A stretch of 64,000 bases of DNA from Oceaniferula flava (GTDB taxonomy: Bacteria > Verrucomicrobiota > Verrucomicrobiia > Verrucomicrobiales > Akkermansiaceae). Below the pieces are notes generated by a model. The model was not told the origin of the DNA. It searched no databases and worked only from the letters and a program-made list of their open reading frames with translations. Of this stretch, positions 51,193 through 60,006 are shown piece by piece (within the stretch, counting starts at the first letter, position 1; the number at the start of each line of letters is the position of its first letter). The stretch covers positions 248,001 to 312,000 of the forward strand of contig NZ_JAFBGL010000002.1 in the NCBI RefSeq assembly GCF_016811075.1, read 5' to 3'. Both the position numbers and the translations under genes were made by a program.

Positions 51193-52764
51193 TTACTGCT
51201 TGGCCTTCGCTGGCTTCACGGCATCTGCCGGTGGTGGCGGCGGTGGATCGAGGATATTGAGTAGGGCGGTGACGGTTTTCCCCTCGGGGATGTCGCTATA
51301 ACGTTCACGCGCTTTTTTCAGCACGGAGATCGCCATGGCCTTGTCCGCTGCAGCCCGGTGGACGTCTGCGGTGTAGAGCCACTGACGTAGTTGGTCGGCA
51401 GGTTGTATATGTTTTTTCGCGGCGGAATCGAAGAAGGCCATCGCCACCTTGTCCTGGTTTCTAGCGCGGAACCAGAGGCCAAGGTATTCGTAGAATCGGG
51501 CTTTGCCCTTGTCCGCCGCCACGGTGCGCAGTTTTTTCACCATGGTCTCCGGCTCCTTGCCCCAGCGTTGATTGGCCACGCGGATGGCGCGGAAGTCGCG
51601 GTCTTCTTCGGCGACGGTGCCGCCGCCATTGAGGTGCAGGAAGGGGCGGTAGAGGGGATCGCCTAACACAACATTCTGCCACGAGAGGTAAGGGACGGAC
51701 ATGTAGGCGGCTTCAACCAAGGAATGACCTTCGATCAGGCGCTGATGGAAGATGTCAAAATAGTGGGTCAGCTGCAGATAGGGTTCGTAAACATTGCCCA
51801 GCGTCGCTGCGGCTCCTTTTTCCAGAATGGGACCGACCCATTTTTTATTCGCATGGCGGAGGTCGGCGGCGCTGAAGGAGTGAAGGTGCACGGCGACTGC
51901 GCCACGGCGGAAACGGAATGCCGGATTGAGCAGCGGGCCATTGCGATTGGTGGTGTACCAGCCGAAATACAATGCCGCATCATTCATCGGATAATTGGTG
52001 GTGAATGTTTGTTTGTTCGCATCCATCACGGTGGGGATGCCGGTGGCGTCATTCAGGCGAGCGATGTGATCGAGCCACTGGTCGCCAATGGCGTAACCGG
52101 CGCCTTTCAGTGCCTTGTCGAGATAACACATCCCCCACAGCCCTTGCTGTTCGGTGAGGATGGCGTCATCGATCATCCGCTTGCAGGTGCTGTAGGACGG
52201 GCCGTCGATTCTTCCGACGAGCAGAACGTAGGGTAGTTTGGCTTCGGCGATGGAGCTGTCTTTTTTGAAGTAGGGGTTGTTCACGGGGCCGGCGACTGGC
52301 ACTCCGTGGACGCCAGCCATGGCGAGCTCGGAATCGACGGCGGCTTCGGTGCGCTTGGCAAACTGGGCCGGCAGCTTCTGCGGTGGGGTGTCGCTGACCG
52401 GGCTGCGTGAAATCTGGTAGGGCACGCCGCGCATGCAGACCAGGGTGCTGACCTTGCTGCGCACTGGCAGGGCAAAACCTTGGGCATTTTTACCCATGGT
52501 CCAGAAGCCTTCGGTGACCAGAAGACGGCGTAGGGGATCGCGTAGGGTGGAGTCATACTCAGCGCGGGTAATGGCATTTTTTTCGGAGAGATCCAGACCG
52601 ATGAGGTTCTTGCTAGGGATCTTTCTGGCCTTGGCGTAGTGCTCGGCGAGGTCCTTGGATTCTGGTAGCCGTTTGTTGTAGAGCACGACCACTTGGGCTG
52701 GCTCAATGGGCGCGGCCACGACGCTCAGGGCCGTGAGCAGGAAAAGGCAGAAGAATGTTTTCAT
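51193..52764 (-). CDS. TIGR03790 family protein
   Basis: A 523-residue exported protein with a clear signal peptide (FFCLFLLTALSVVAA). It follows the TIGR03790 pattern: PAQVVVLYNKRLPESKDLAEHYAKARKIPSKNLIGLDLS at the start, then STLVCMRGVPYQIS, PYVLLVGRIDGPSYSTCKRMIDDAI, GYAIGDQWLDH and GPILEKGAAATLGNVYEPYLQLTHYFDIFHQRLIEGHSLVEAAY. The fold is caspase-like in appearance, but I see no Cys/His dyad that I would trust. The family is known mainly from Verrucomicrobiota, Planctomycetota and Acidobacteriota, and its function is unknown. The C-terminal 60 residues form helical TPR-like repeats and a Pro-rich end. Confidence 0.85.
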   Translation of the reverse strand: MKTFFCLFLLTALSVVAAPIEPAQVVVLYNKRLPESKDLAEHYAKARKIPSKNLIGLDLSEKNAITRAEYDSTLRDPLRRLLVTEGFWTMGKNAQGFALPVRSKVSTLVCMRGVPYQISRSPVSDTPPQKLPAQFAKRTEAAVDSELAMAGVHGVPVAGPVNNPYFKKDSSIAEAKLPYVLLVGRIDGPSYSTCKRMIDDAILTEQQGLWGMCYLDKALKGAGYAIGDQWLDHIARLNDATGIPTVMDANKQTFTTNYPMNDAALYFGWYTTNRNGPLLNPAFRFRRGAVAVHLHSFSAADLRHANKKWVGPILEKGAAATLGNVYEPYLQLTHYFDIFHQRLIEGHSLVEAAYMSVPYLSWQNVVLGDPLYRPFLHLNGGGTVAEEDRDFRAIRVANQRWGKEPETMVKKLRTVAADKGKARFYEYLGLWFRARNQDKVAMAFFDSAAKKHIQPADQLRQWLYTADVHRAAADKAMAISVLKKARERYSDIPEGKTVTALLNILDPPPPPPADAVKPAKAKQ

Positions 52765-52776
52765 AATGGTGTTTGG

Positions 52777-53568
52777 TTAGAGGTCGATGGGAAAGGTGAG
52801 CTTCAATCCATCGTGGGCAAATTGTGCATGCTCCGGCAGTTCCACCTCACGCACGTCAAGCTCGTGGGAAATGTGGGTCAGGTAAACTTGCTTCACCCCC
52901 AGCTCCCCAGCGGTGGCCAGTGCTTCGTCCAGGTTCATGTGGGTCGGGTGTTCGCGCCGGTGCAGGCAATCGATGATCAGGGTGTCGAGGTTTTCTAACA
53001 AATTCTTGCTGCTCTCGGGGATACTTTTCACATCGGGCAGATAAGCCAGGCTGGGCATGCCGAGGTAGTCGAAGCGATAGCCCTGGGTCTCCACCGAGCC
53101 ATGGACAACAGGCACCGGAGTGACGGTGAGTTTTCCCAAGGTAAAGGCTCCGTCGGTTTCGATGGGTGCAGGTTTGATGTATCCTCGGTAGGTATTGGTC
53201 GGTAGAAAAGCCCAGCTGAACATGCGCTTGATCTCGGCTAGGCAGCCGGGAGATCCATACATCGGCAAGGGCTCGTCGCGGTGCCAGCAGAAGGCACGGA
53301 GTTCATCGAAGCCGGTGATGTGATCGAGGTGGGAGTGGGTGTAGAGCACGGTGTCCACTTGCGCCAGGCCCTCGCGCAGCGCCTGCTCGCGCAGGTCCGG
53401 TCCGCTATCGACCAGGATCGAATATTCGTCCGTCTGCAGGTGGATGGACGAGCGGGTGCGGATCAGCAGAGGATCGCCAGAAGTGCAGACCGCACATGAG
53501 CAGCCGATCACCGGAACTCCGGTGGATGTGCTGGTGCCAAGAAAGGTGAGTGAAATTTCAGGTTTCAA
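52777..53568 (-). CDS. MBL-fold hydrolase, PhnP-like
   Basis: A 263-residue metallo-beta-lactamase-fold enzyme. LTFLGTSTSTGVPVIGCSCAVC with the CSCAVC cysteines, the metal motif THSHLDHITG, VVHGSVETQGYRFDYLG and LTHISHELD are those of the PhnP branch, which hydrolyses cyclic phosphodiesters of ribose. The gene starts with TTG at 53568: no ATG or GTG is possible, because a stop codon lies eight codons upstream. It begins 12 bp upstream of the TIGR03790 gene in the same direction and is divergent from recN. It is not in a phosphonate cluster. Confidence 0.9.
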   Translation of the reverse strand: MKPEISLTFLGTSTSTGVPVIGCSCAVCTSGDPLLIRTRSSIHLQTDEYSILVDSGPDLREQALREGLAQVDTVLYTHSHLDHITGFDELRAFCWHRDEPLPMYGSPGCLAEIKRMFSWAFLPTNTYRGYIKPAPIETDGAFTLGKLTVTPVPVVHGSVETQGYRFDYLGMPSLAYLPDVKSIPESSKNLLENLDTLIIDCLHRREHPTHMNLDEALATAGELGVKQVYLTHISHELDVREVELPEHAQFAHDGLKLTFPIDL

Positions 53569-53623
53569 CTTGGCGAAAGCTTTGCATACTTACGCCCGTC
53601 TCGAAAGAGGATAAAATCACAGC

Positions 53624-55276
53624 ATGCTGAGCTTACTTAAAATCAACAATCTGGCATTGGTCGATCAACTGTCGTGGTCTCTGGATCAGGGACTTGTCGG
53701 TGTCACAGGGGAGACTGGAGCGGGGAAATCTGTCATCGTCGGAGCACTGAAACTGGTTCTCGGAGAGCGCGCCGATAAGTCGCTGATCCGAACTGGTGAA
53801 GACACCTGCACGGTGGAAGCCGTGTTTGACCTTGCCGATCCACCGGTGATCAATGCGATTCTGGAAGACAGCGGCTTGGACCCCTGCGATGATGGTCAAC
53901 TGATTGTCAAACGGGTCATCGGGCAGAGCTCGAACCGACAGTTCATCAATAACTCGCCGGCAACCTTGGCGGTTTTGAAAAGCATGGGGGCCTTCCTCGT
54001 GGATCTACACGGTCCGCACGACCACCAAGGGCTGCTGTCGACCGAGCGACAACTTTCTATGTTAGACGCCTATGCCGGTGCCACCAACTTGGGACGAAGC
54101 TATCACGAAGCCTGGAAAAAGTGGCGCGAGGCGGACGAGGCGTTCACCTCGTTTCAGTCGGCAGGCATCGAGGGCGAGCGCGAGCTCGAGCTGCTGCGAC
54201 ATCAGCTGCAGGAAATCGACGCCGCCAAACCGAACCCCGATGAGGAAGAGGAGTTGGAAGCTCTCTATCAGCGCGCCTCAAACAGCTCCCGACTGGTCGA
54301 GCTGGCATCCGGCGCGAGTAATTTGATTTCCGCCGGCGAGGACACCTTGATGGATCGCTTCGGGCAGCTGCAGAAGATGTGTCGCGATCTGGAAAAGCTC
54401 GATCCCGGCCTGCGTGAAACCCTCGAGGGTATCGATCGTGCGGTGATGGAACTGCAAGAAATCGATGCCGGTCTGGTGGACTATCTGGATGACCTCAGCA
54501 CAGACCCGGCAGAGCTCGCCAGCCTCGAAGAACGGATCAATATTTTAGAAAACCTGAAGCGGAAATACGGCCCCACCCTGGACGATGTGGTGGCGCACCG
54601 TGCAGAGGTCGCCGAGCGTTTGGACTCGGTGGAGAATCGCTCGGAACGCCTGCAGGAGCTGGAGGCTGCGGTGGCCAATGCCCGTCAAGATGCCGATGCC
54701 GCCGGTGCGAAGCTCAGCGATAAACGCCGCAAATCAGCGCCGAAGTTAGCGAAGGAAATTGCCCGCCACCTTAAGGAGTTAGGGTTTAAGCAGGCAGCCT
54801 TTGAAGTGCGCTTGCTGCCTCATGGAAAACCGGAGGCGGGAGGTCTGGAAGGGGTCGAGTTTGAATTTGGCCCGAACCCCGGAGAGCCGTTGAAGCCACT
54901 ACGCCAAATTGCCTCCAGCGGGGAGATTTCCCGCGTGATGCTTTCGGTGAAAAGTGCACTGGCTGACCAAGATGCCACGCCCTTGATGGTCTTCGATGAA
55001 ATCGATGCCAACGTCGGCGGTGAGATTGCCCGGGCTGTCGGTGAGAAGATGGCTCGTCTTGGCGAGCGTCATCAGGTGGTGGCCATCACCCACTTTCCGC
55101 AGGTGGCCGCGGTGGCGGCGACGCACTTTGTGGTCAGCAAGGAAGTGCGTGACGGACGCACCTGCTCGCAGCTGGTGCAGGTCACCGATGAGTCACGCAT
55201 CGAGGAGCTGGTGCGGATGTTAGGTGGTGGCGGTGAGCAAGCCAGAGCCATGGCCGAGAGCCTACTTACTTCCTGA
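53624..55276 (+). CDS. recN: DNA repair protein RecN
   Basis: A 550-residue SMC-like ATPase of double-strand break repair. LLKINNLALVDQLSWSLDQGLVGVTGETGAGKSVIVGALKLVLG carries Walker A at residues 28-41. LVDLHGPHDHQGLL and coiled-coil parts (200-380) follow, with the signature RQIASSGEISRVMLSVKSAL and Walker B PLMVFDEIDANVGG. The D-loop and H region VAITHFPQVAAVA are present. Length is the usual one. The last 11 bp overlap the convergent gene for an acidic membrane protein. Confidence 0.97.
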   Translation: MLSLLKINNLALVDQLSWSLDQGLVGVTGETGAGKSVIVGALKLVLGERADKSLIRTGEDTCTVEAVFDLADPPVINAILEDSGLDPCDDGQLIVKRVIGQSSNRQFINNSPATLAVLKSMGAFLVDLHGPHDHQGLLSTERQLSMLDAYAGATNLGRSYHEAWKKWREADEAFTSFQSAGIEGERELELLRHQLQEIDAAKPNPDEEEELEALYQRASNSSRLVELASGASNLISAGEDTLMDRFGQLQKMCRDLEKLDPGLRETLEGIDRAVMELQEIDAGLVDYLDDLSTDPAELASLEERINILENLKRKYGPTLDDVVAHRAEVAERLDSVENRSERLQELEAAVANARQDADAAGAKLSDKRRKSAPKLAKEIARHLKELGFKQAAFEVRLLPHGKPEAGGLEGVEFEFGPNPGEPLKPLRQIASSGEISRVMLSVKSALADQDATPLMVFDEIDANVGGEIARAVGEKMARLGERHQVVAITHFPQVAAVAATHFVVSKEVRDGRTCSQLVQVTDESRIEELVRMLGGGGEQARAMAESLLTS

Positions 55277-56585
55277 TCGGTTCGACCGTGGTCTTCAGGA
55301 TCTCAGTGAATTCGGAGCTGCTGGCGGAAGCGTCAGCGGCTTCCAGAACCTGGATTTCCCAAGCCATGTGGCGGTCTAACACGTAGGCGTTGAAGTCGCC
55401 TTCCTCGTGAAATCCATCCGTGGCAGAGATCTCCGTGGTCTTCTGACCGTTGGCGAATTTCCCGCCGGAGAATTCCAGCGTGATGGTGTCACCAATGCTG
55501 TTGTCGTCGGCATCAGAGAAGTAGATCCGGAAGGCACCTGAGCCGGATGCGTCGTCGGCCAGGGTGATACTGGCGAAGGGAATCACCTTGGCACCTAGCT
55601 TGACGCCGGCGTTGTTATCGGGCGTTTGCCAGTAGGTCTGGAAGTTGGAAATTGTGGTGTGCTGGCCTTTGATCGGCAGTTCCAGTGAGGCACCCTCACG
55701 ACCAATGCTGTTGCGTTGGTGCAGGAAAATGTATCCCCAAATGGCCAGTCCCAGCAGGCTGATAGCCACGGCTGAGAGCGCGACTTTTTCCACCGCGTTC
55801 AAGCCCAGACGTTTGAGCGGGGCGGTGGCGTCGGGATCGCCTGCTGAGGCAGCTGTGGCTGTCGTCTCGGCCGCGTCTTCCGGCTCGGCACCCAGCTCTT
55901 CGGCAGCACTGGCTTCTGTCGCTGGCTGGATTTTTTGATACTGAGGCTCTTCATCGTCCTCGAATGCATCGATGACGTCGTCCTCGCCTTGTTCGGTCTC
56001 CTCGATGATGGCCGCTTCCTCGGTATCTTCTTCCTCGTCGCTCGCTATGACCTCGGGGGCGAGGTCTTCCTGTTCTTCCGGCTCTTCCAGGTCCTCGATT
56101 GTCTCGAGTTCGTCTTCGATATCGAGATCTTCGATCTGGGTTTTCTTCTCGCTAAGCGTTTCGCTGACGTCCTGGCTGTCGGATGTGTCCTCGGTATCTA
56201 GCACCTCTGCGCTTTCGTCCTCAGGGGAACCGCTTTCCGGCTCTTCGTCTTCTAATTCCTCTAATTCTTCGAGTTCGTAGAACAGGTCGCCGGTTTCCGA
56301 GGCTTCCGGTAGTTCGTCTTCGTTGTCATCGAGTGTCTCTGTTTCTTCGGAAAGTTCTTCTTGCTGAATGTCTTCTTCAGGCTCCTCGGTGCTGCTGGTT
56401 TCAGCCGTTTCATCGACTGTTTTTTCTTCAGCGTTGTCAGCGGACGGGCTGTCGGTTTCCTCCTCCTGCTCCGCCGGGCTATCGTCATCGTCCCAGCTGT
56501 CTTCAAGGTCCCAAAGGTCTTCTTCCTCGAGATGATTGCTGAGTTCGCGCGCCTTGCGGGCTGCCTTATTTTTGTTGTCGTCCAT
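55266..56585 (-). CDS. Very acidic single-pass membrane protein
   Basis: A 439-residue protein of unknown function in three parts. Residues 1-250 are almost only Glu, Asp, Ser and Thr (for example EELEELEDEEPE) and should be disordered and strongly negative. One transmembrane helix follows at about 268-288 (VALSAVAISLLGLAIWGYIFL). The last 150 residues, on the outer side if the acidic part is cytoplasmic, are beta-rich: GASLELPIKG, FQTYWQTPDNN, GAFRIYFSDADDNSIGDTITLEFSGGKF. The absence of positive charges before the helix, apart from LKRLG, makes topology uncertain. It overlaps recN by 11 bp at its 3' end. Confidence 0.75.
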   Translation of the reverse strand: MDDNKNKAARKARELSNHLEEEDLWDLEDSWDDDDSPAEQEEETDSPSADNAEEKTVDETAETSSTEEPEEDIQQEELSEETETLDDNEDELPEASETGDLFYELEELEELEDEEPESGSPEDESAEVLDTEDTSDSQDVSETLSEKKTQIEDLDIEDELETIEDLEEPEEQEDLAPEVIASDEEEDTEEAAIIEETEQGEDDVIDAFEDDEEPQYQKIQPATEASAAEELGAEPEDAAETTATAASAGDPDATAPLKRLGLNAVEKVALSAVAISLLGLAIWGYIFLHQRNSIGREGASLELPIKGQHTTISNFQTYWQTPDNNAGVKLGAKVIPFASITLADDASGSGAFRIYFSDADDNSIGDTITLEFSGGKFANGQKTTEISATDGFHEEGDFNAYVLDRHMAWEIQVLEAADASASSSEFTEILKTTVEPIRK

Positions 56586-56786
56586 GTTGCTGAATGCTGG
56601 TTATGAGGTTGGGTAAAGAGGGGAGTAGCTGCAAGGCGATTCTTTGCTCAAAAGGCCACCGAAATGTCGAAATCCAGGAGGGCGGGACGAAAACACCCGC
56701 CGGCGCAGGATTTCAGACTTGCCTAGCTGGCTATCTTAGGCGAAGGAGAAGCGTAAATAGAATCTCACCAGCAAGCATTCAATACC

Positions 56787-57023
56787 ATGGCCGATAAAGA
56801 AGATAAGAATCCCGAGAACGTAGGTGGCACTTTCTACGTTGATAGTCAGTGCATCGATTGCGACCTCTGTCGCGAAACCGCACCGAACAATTTCACCCGC
56901 GAAGAAGACGAGGGGTATTCCTTCGTCTACAAGCAGCCTGAAAACGACGAGGAGCGCGAGCAGTGCGTCGAGGCCATGGACGGTTGTCCGGTCGAGGCCA
57001 TTGGCGATGATGGCGGAGAATAG
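56787..57023 (+). CDS. Small 4Fe-4S ferredoxin
   Basis: A 78-residue acidic ferredoxin with one cluster. The ligands are C22-x2-C25-x2-C28 in QCIDCDLCRETAP and C67 in DGCPVEAIGDDG, and C60 is an additional cysteine, as in monocluster ferredoxins with a disulfide. It will act as a soluble one-electron carrier. The partner enzyme is not visible. It overlaps the next gene by 17 bp. Confidence 0.92.
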   Translation: MADKEDKNPENVGGTFYVDSQCIDCDLCRETAPNNFTREEDEGYSFVYKQPENDEEREQCVEAMDGCPVEAIGDDGGE

Positions 57024-57414
57024 ACCCAGATCAAAAAAAGGTCGGGGCCGCACCAAGGGCACCGACCGCATCCGCGCCAGGCTCCTCACCGAGTGGCGCG
57101 GAGGCATTGATCCGCCGAATCCCAACAGAAACATCCACGAGCCGGCGGAATATCTGGATGATTTGCTCAAGGCGGTCGGACTGACCGACGGCGTTGATGA
57201 GCAGAGGTTGAAAGACGCCTGGAGCACGGTGGCGGGAGAATTTGTCTCTAAGCACACCGTGCCGGAGTCGATCCAGGGCGGCATCCTTGTGCTGCGTGTG
57301 GTGCAGCCGGCGATGAAATTTCACCTGCAACAAATGAGCGGCAAGCTGCTCTCTAACTTACACCGTGAGCTCGGCAAGGGCACGGTGAAGAAAATCGTTT
57401 TTAAAATCGGCTAA
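57007..57414 (+). CDS. DUF721/DciA-like protein
   Basis: A 135-residue basic protein. The second half is the DUF721 domain: LKDAWSTVAGEFVSKHTVPESIQGGILVLRVVQPAMKFHLQQMSGKLLSNLHRELGKGTVKKIVF. The DciA proteins of this family load the replicative helicase DnaB in bacteria without DnaC, which would fit this genome. The N-terminal half is Arg/Lys-rich (RPRSKKGRGRTKGTDRIRARLL). Two adjacent ATGs at 57007 and 57010, both inside the end of the ferredoxin gene, indicate translational coupling. Confidence 0.85.
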   Translation: MMAENRPRSKKGRGRTKGTDRIRARLLTEWRGGIDPPNPNRNIHEPAEYLDDLLKAVGLTDGVDEQRLKDAWSTVAGEFVSKHTVPESIQGGILVLRVVQPAMKFHLQQMSGKLLSNLHRELGKGTVKKIVFKIG

Positions 57415-57438
57415 GGACCGATTGCATCTTCTGGAATC

Positions 57439-58101
57439 ATGAAGGAAAAAATCCACAGCTTCGAGAACTGGATCTTTGATTGGTCCGGCACCTTGGTCGA
57501 TGACCTCGCAATGGTCTTGGATGCCACCAACCACGTGCTCCGGCATTATGGCAAAGAGCAGATCACGCGCGACGAGTTTCGCCTGAGATTCCGCTTACCC
57601 TACGTCGGGTTCTACGAAGAGATCCTGCCGAACATCCCACTGGACGAGCTGGAGGATCATTTTCGGGTAGGATTTGCCAACTCGGCAGCCTCCGGAGTGA
57701 TTTCGCCGCTGCTGCCACATGCCATGGATTTCCTGCAGTTCCTGCAAAGCCGAAACCGTCGCATGTTTATTCTCAGTTCGATGGATGCCCAAGCCTTCGA
57801 AGGCCATGCTGAAGAGCTGGCTGTGGCGCAGTATTTCGAATCATCCTATGCCGGCGTGCTGGATAAGCGTGAGCAGATTCACCAGCTGCTGGAAACCCAC
57901 CAACTGGATGCCAGCAAAACGGTGTTCTTGGGTGACATGACGCATGACGTCGATACCGCCCGTCACGGTGGCGTGGCATCGATCGCGCTGTTGACCGGCT
58001 ATCAGAACGAGCAGCAGCTGCTGAGCTCTGAGCCCGATTGGATTGCCAATGACTTGTCGGTAGTTCGATCTGTGTTAGAAAGTTCCACCCCTTCCCTCTA
58101 A
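57439..58101 (+). CDS. HAD-family hydrolase, phosphoglycolate-phosphatase-like
   Basis: A 220-residue HAD hydrolase with C1 cap. Motif I is IFDWSGTLVDD (nucleophile D14, with Trp-Ser in place of the usual Asp-Gly), motif II LSSMDAQ, motif IV VFLGDMTHDVDTARHGGVASIALLTGY. In motif I the second residue after the nucleophile is Ser where the acid/base Asp usually stands, which weakens a phosphatase assignment. It is followed 7 bp later by folB on the same strand. The substrate is unknown. Confidence 0.85.
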   Translation: MKEKIHSFENWIFDWSGTLVDDLAMVLDATNHVLRHYGKEQITRDEFRLRFRLPYVGFYEEILPNIPLDELEDHFRVGFANSAASGVISPLLPHAMDFLQFLQSRNRRMFILSSMDAQAFEGHAEELAVAQYFESSYAGVLDKREQIHQLLETHQLDASKTVFLGDMTHDVDTARHGGVASIALLTGYQNEQQLLSSEPDWIANDLSVVRSVLESSTPSL

Positions 58102-58108
58102 GCTTCCC

Positions 58109-58498
58109 ATGCTTCCCCAACATTCCCCCGATCAAGTATTCATCCGCGGCCTAGTGGTCAGCAGCTACATCGGAGTGCCCGATGCCGAGCGCGCCAACAG
58201 CCAGGACCTGCTGGTGACCCTCGTCATGACTCCTCAGCCAGAGCTGCTGACGCCGCCTCTGGAAGATGAAATCACACGCACCATCGATTACCACGCGGTG
58301 TCGATCCGGGTGGAGGAAATCTCCATGGAGCGACCACGCAAGCTGATCGAAACTCTCTCGGAAGACATCGCCGCAGCCGTGCTTGCTGAGTTTCCTGTCG
58401 CTGCAGTGACCGTGGAAATCGAAAAATTCATTCTGCCGAACACCCGCTGTGTGGGAGTCGTGACCACACGTTATGCGGATGCTGAGCGGGGGAATTGA
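58109..58498 (+). CDS. folB: Dihydroneopterin aldolase family protein
   Basis: A 129-residue protein of the FolB family, which makes 6-hydroxymethyl-dihydropterin in folate synthesis. The start VFIRGLVVSSYIGVPDAERANSQDLLVTLVM, the TIDYHAVSIRVEEISMERPRKLIETLSEDIA core and VTVEIEKFILPNTRCVGVVTTR are the family pattern, with the catalytic Glu in DAERAN and Lys in EIEKF. The closely spaced HAD gene upstream may be co-transcribed. No other fol gene is seen in the window. Confidence 0.9.
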   Translation: MLPQHSPDQVFIRGLVVSSYIGVPDAERANSQDLLVTLVMTPQPELLTPPLEDEITRTIDYHAVSIRVEEISMERPRKLIETLSEDIAAAVLAEFPVAAVTVEIEKFILPNTRCVGVVTTRYADAERGN

Positions 58499-58659
58499 AC
58501 GTTTCCTCCGGTGACGTGTCTCTCTCTGTAGTCCGCTTTGCCTCGAGCGGTTGTCGTCGTGATCACGTAAGTGGCTTTGACACCCCCTACTAGATCGCCC
58601 ATGTTGGCGATGCACCACAAGCAACCCACCTATTCCCCTTACCCTGATTCCGCCGACCT

Positions 58660-59271
58660 ATGGCTAGAGAGAGAAAATCCGTCGACCCCGATGCCGAACT
58701 GGTCAGTCGGTCCCAAGCCGGTGACACCGCCGCCTTCGATGAGCTGGTGATGCGCTACAGCGGCAAGCTGTATGGCCTAGTCTATAACATGACCTCCAAC
58801 AAAGAGGACACCCACGACCTCTTGCAGGATATTTTCGCCAAGGCCTACCGGTCGCTGCGCCGCTTCCGGGGGAAATCCACCTTCTACACCTGGATCTACT
58901 CGATCGCGGTGAACATGACGCTGAACTACCTCAAAAAGCGGAAAAGGAGGGCTGGCTTCAGCTTCGATGACGTTGATTCCGGCATCCAGAACGATCCGGC
59001 ATTCATCGATCAAGCGCACCATGCCAACCCACGTCGGCAGTCGAATATCCATGAACTTCAAAAAAAATTGAACGAAGCCATGGCTGCGCTGTCTGATGAT
59101 CATAGATCGGTGGTGACCATGTTCGATATCCAGGGCATGCCACACGCTGAAATCAGCGCGATCCTCGGCGTTTCCGAAGGGACCGTCAGATCTCGCCTCT
59201 ACTACGCTCACAAACAACTCCAAGGACACCTTCAGGAATTCACCGGTCGGACGCACTCGCCCGATCAATAA
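58660..59271 (+). CDS. ECF-type RNA polymerase sigma factor
   Basis: A 203-residue sigma-70 family factor of the extracytoplasmic-function type. Region 2 reads FDELVMRYSGKLYGLVYNMTSNKEDTHDLLQDIFAKAYRSLRRFRGKSTFYTWIYSIAVNMTLNYLKKRKRR, and region 4 is LSDDHRSVVTMFDIQGMPHAEISAILGVSEGTVRSRLYYAHKQL. It will direct transcription of a stress or envelope regulon. The next gene, 155 bp downstream, encodes a single-pass membrane protein in the position where an anti-sigma factor often lies. Confidence 0.93.
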   Translation: MARERKSVDPDAELVSRSQAGDTAAFDELVMRYSGKLYGLVYNMTSNKEDTHDLLQDIFAKAYRSLRRFRGKSTFYTWIYSIAVNMTLNYLKKRKRRAGFSFDDVDSGIQNDPAFIDQAHHANPRRQSNIHELQKKLNEAMAALSDDHRSVVTMFDIQGMPHAEISAILGVSEGTVRSRLYYAHKQLQGHLQEFTGRTHSPDQ

Positions 59272-59425
59272 ATCCAACCACTCAGACCAACATCACGCAC
59301 AAAACGGCAGCGGCTTTATTGTCTTGATTTCTTAAGCAATCTTTTTAAAGTAGCTCACCGTCAGATGTCTTTTGCGAAGTAATTTCCAAATCCCCAACCG
59401 TCGAACGCCCAACCACCTCATCATT

Positions 59426-59845
59426 ATGCCGCAAGAAAATTTCAACACTGAAAATTTCCAAGACGTTCAGAAGCTCATCGCACTGAAGCGTTATGAGCAG
59501 CCTGACGATGCCTACTTTGAGGAATTCCTCGATGAGTTCCATCGGCGTCAACGTCAGGACCTGATGCACCGTTCGTCCCGCAGTTTGTTTGTCGAGCGGG
59601 TCGGCACCTGGTTCTCCGGCTGGAACAAACTGAACGTGGTCTATGGCGCGGGCCTGGCCTACGCGGCATTTATGTTAGCCTTCGTGCTCTGGCCGAAAGC
59701 AAACGATCCGGCCCAGCTGCCCACCGCACCGGTGAAGCACGAGGTCCCCTCAGCTACCACTCCACTTGGCCAAGCTGCCGAGGATAAGGAGGAAGACATG
59801 CTGACACCGGACAAAGACCAGACTCCGCACCACGAGGCATACTAA
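59426..59845 (+). CDS. Single-pass membrane protein after the sigma factor, candidate anti-sigma
   Basis: A 139-residue protein with one transmembrane helix at about 73-91 (VYGAGLAYAAFMLAFVLWP). The N-terminal cytoplasmic part (FQDVQKLIALKRYEQPDDAYFEEFLDEFHRRQRQDLMHRSS) is amphipathic, and the C-terminal part is a charged linker. It does not contain a zinc-binding HxxxCxxC motif, so if it is an anti-sigma factor it is of an unclassified kind. It is the only candidate partner of the sigma factor here. The ATG at 59426 was chosen because the extra upstream residues are Arg/Pro-rich. Confidence 0.7.
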   Translation: MPQENFNTENFQDVQKLIALKRYEQPDDAYFEEFLDEFHRRQRQDLMHRSSRSLFVERVGTWFSGWNKLNVVYGAGLAYAAFMLAFVLWPKANDPAQLPTAPVKHEVPSATTPLGQAAEDKEEDMLTPDKDQTPHHEAY

Positions 59846-60006
59846 GCGTCGCTCTGCCACTGGTGAGCCGAGGTGGTGGAAATCGTCATGTCTCCGCGGT
59901 GGCCGGTTTCTCTGTTAGGAGTTAGGTTTGTTCCGCACTCTGACAGAACGCGGTGATATTTGACCTTGTGCCAGCGAGCTGAGGTGCCAGTTTAAGTGTA
60001 ATTTTT

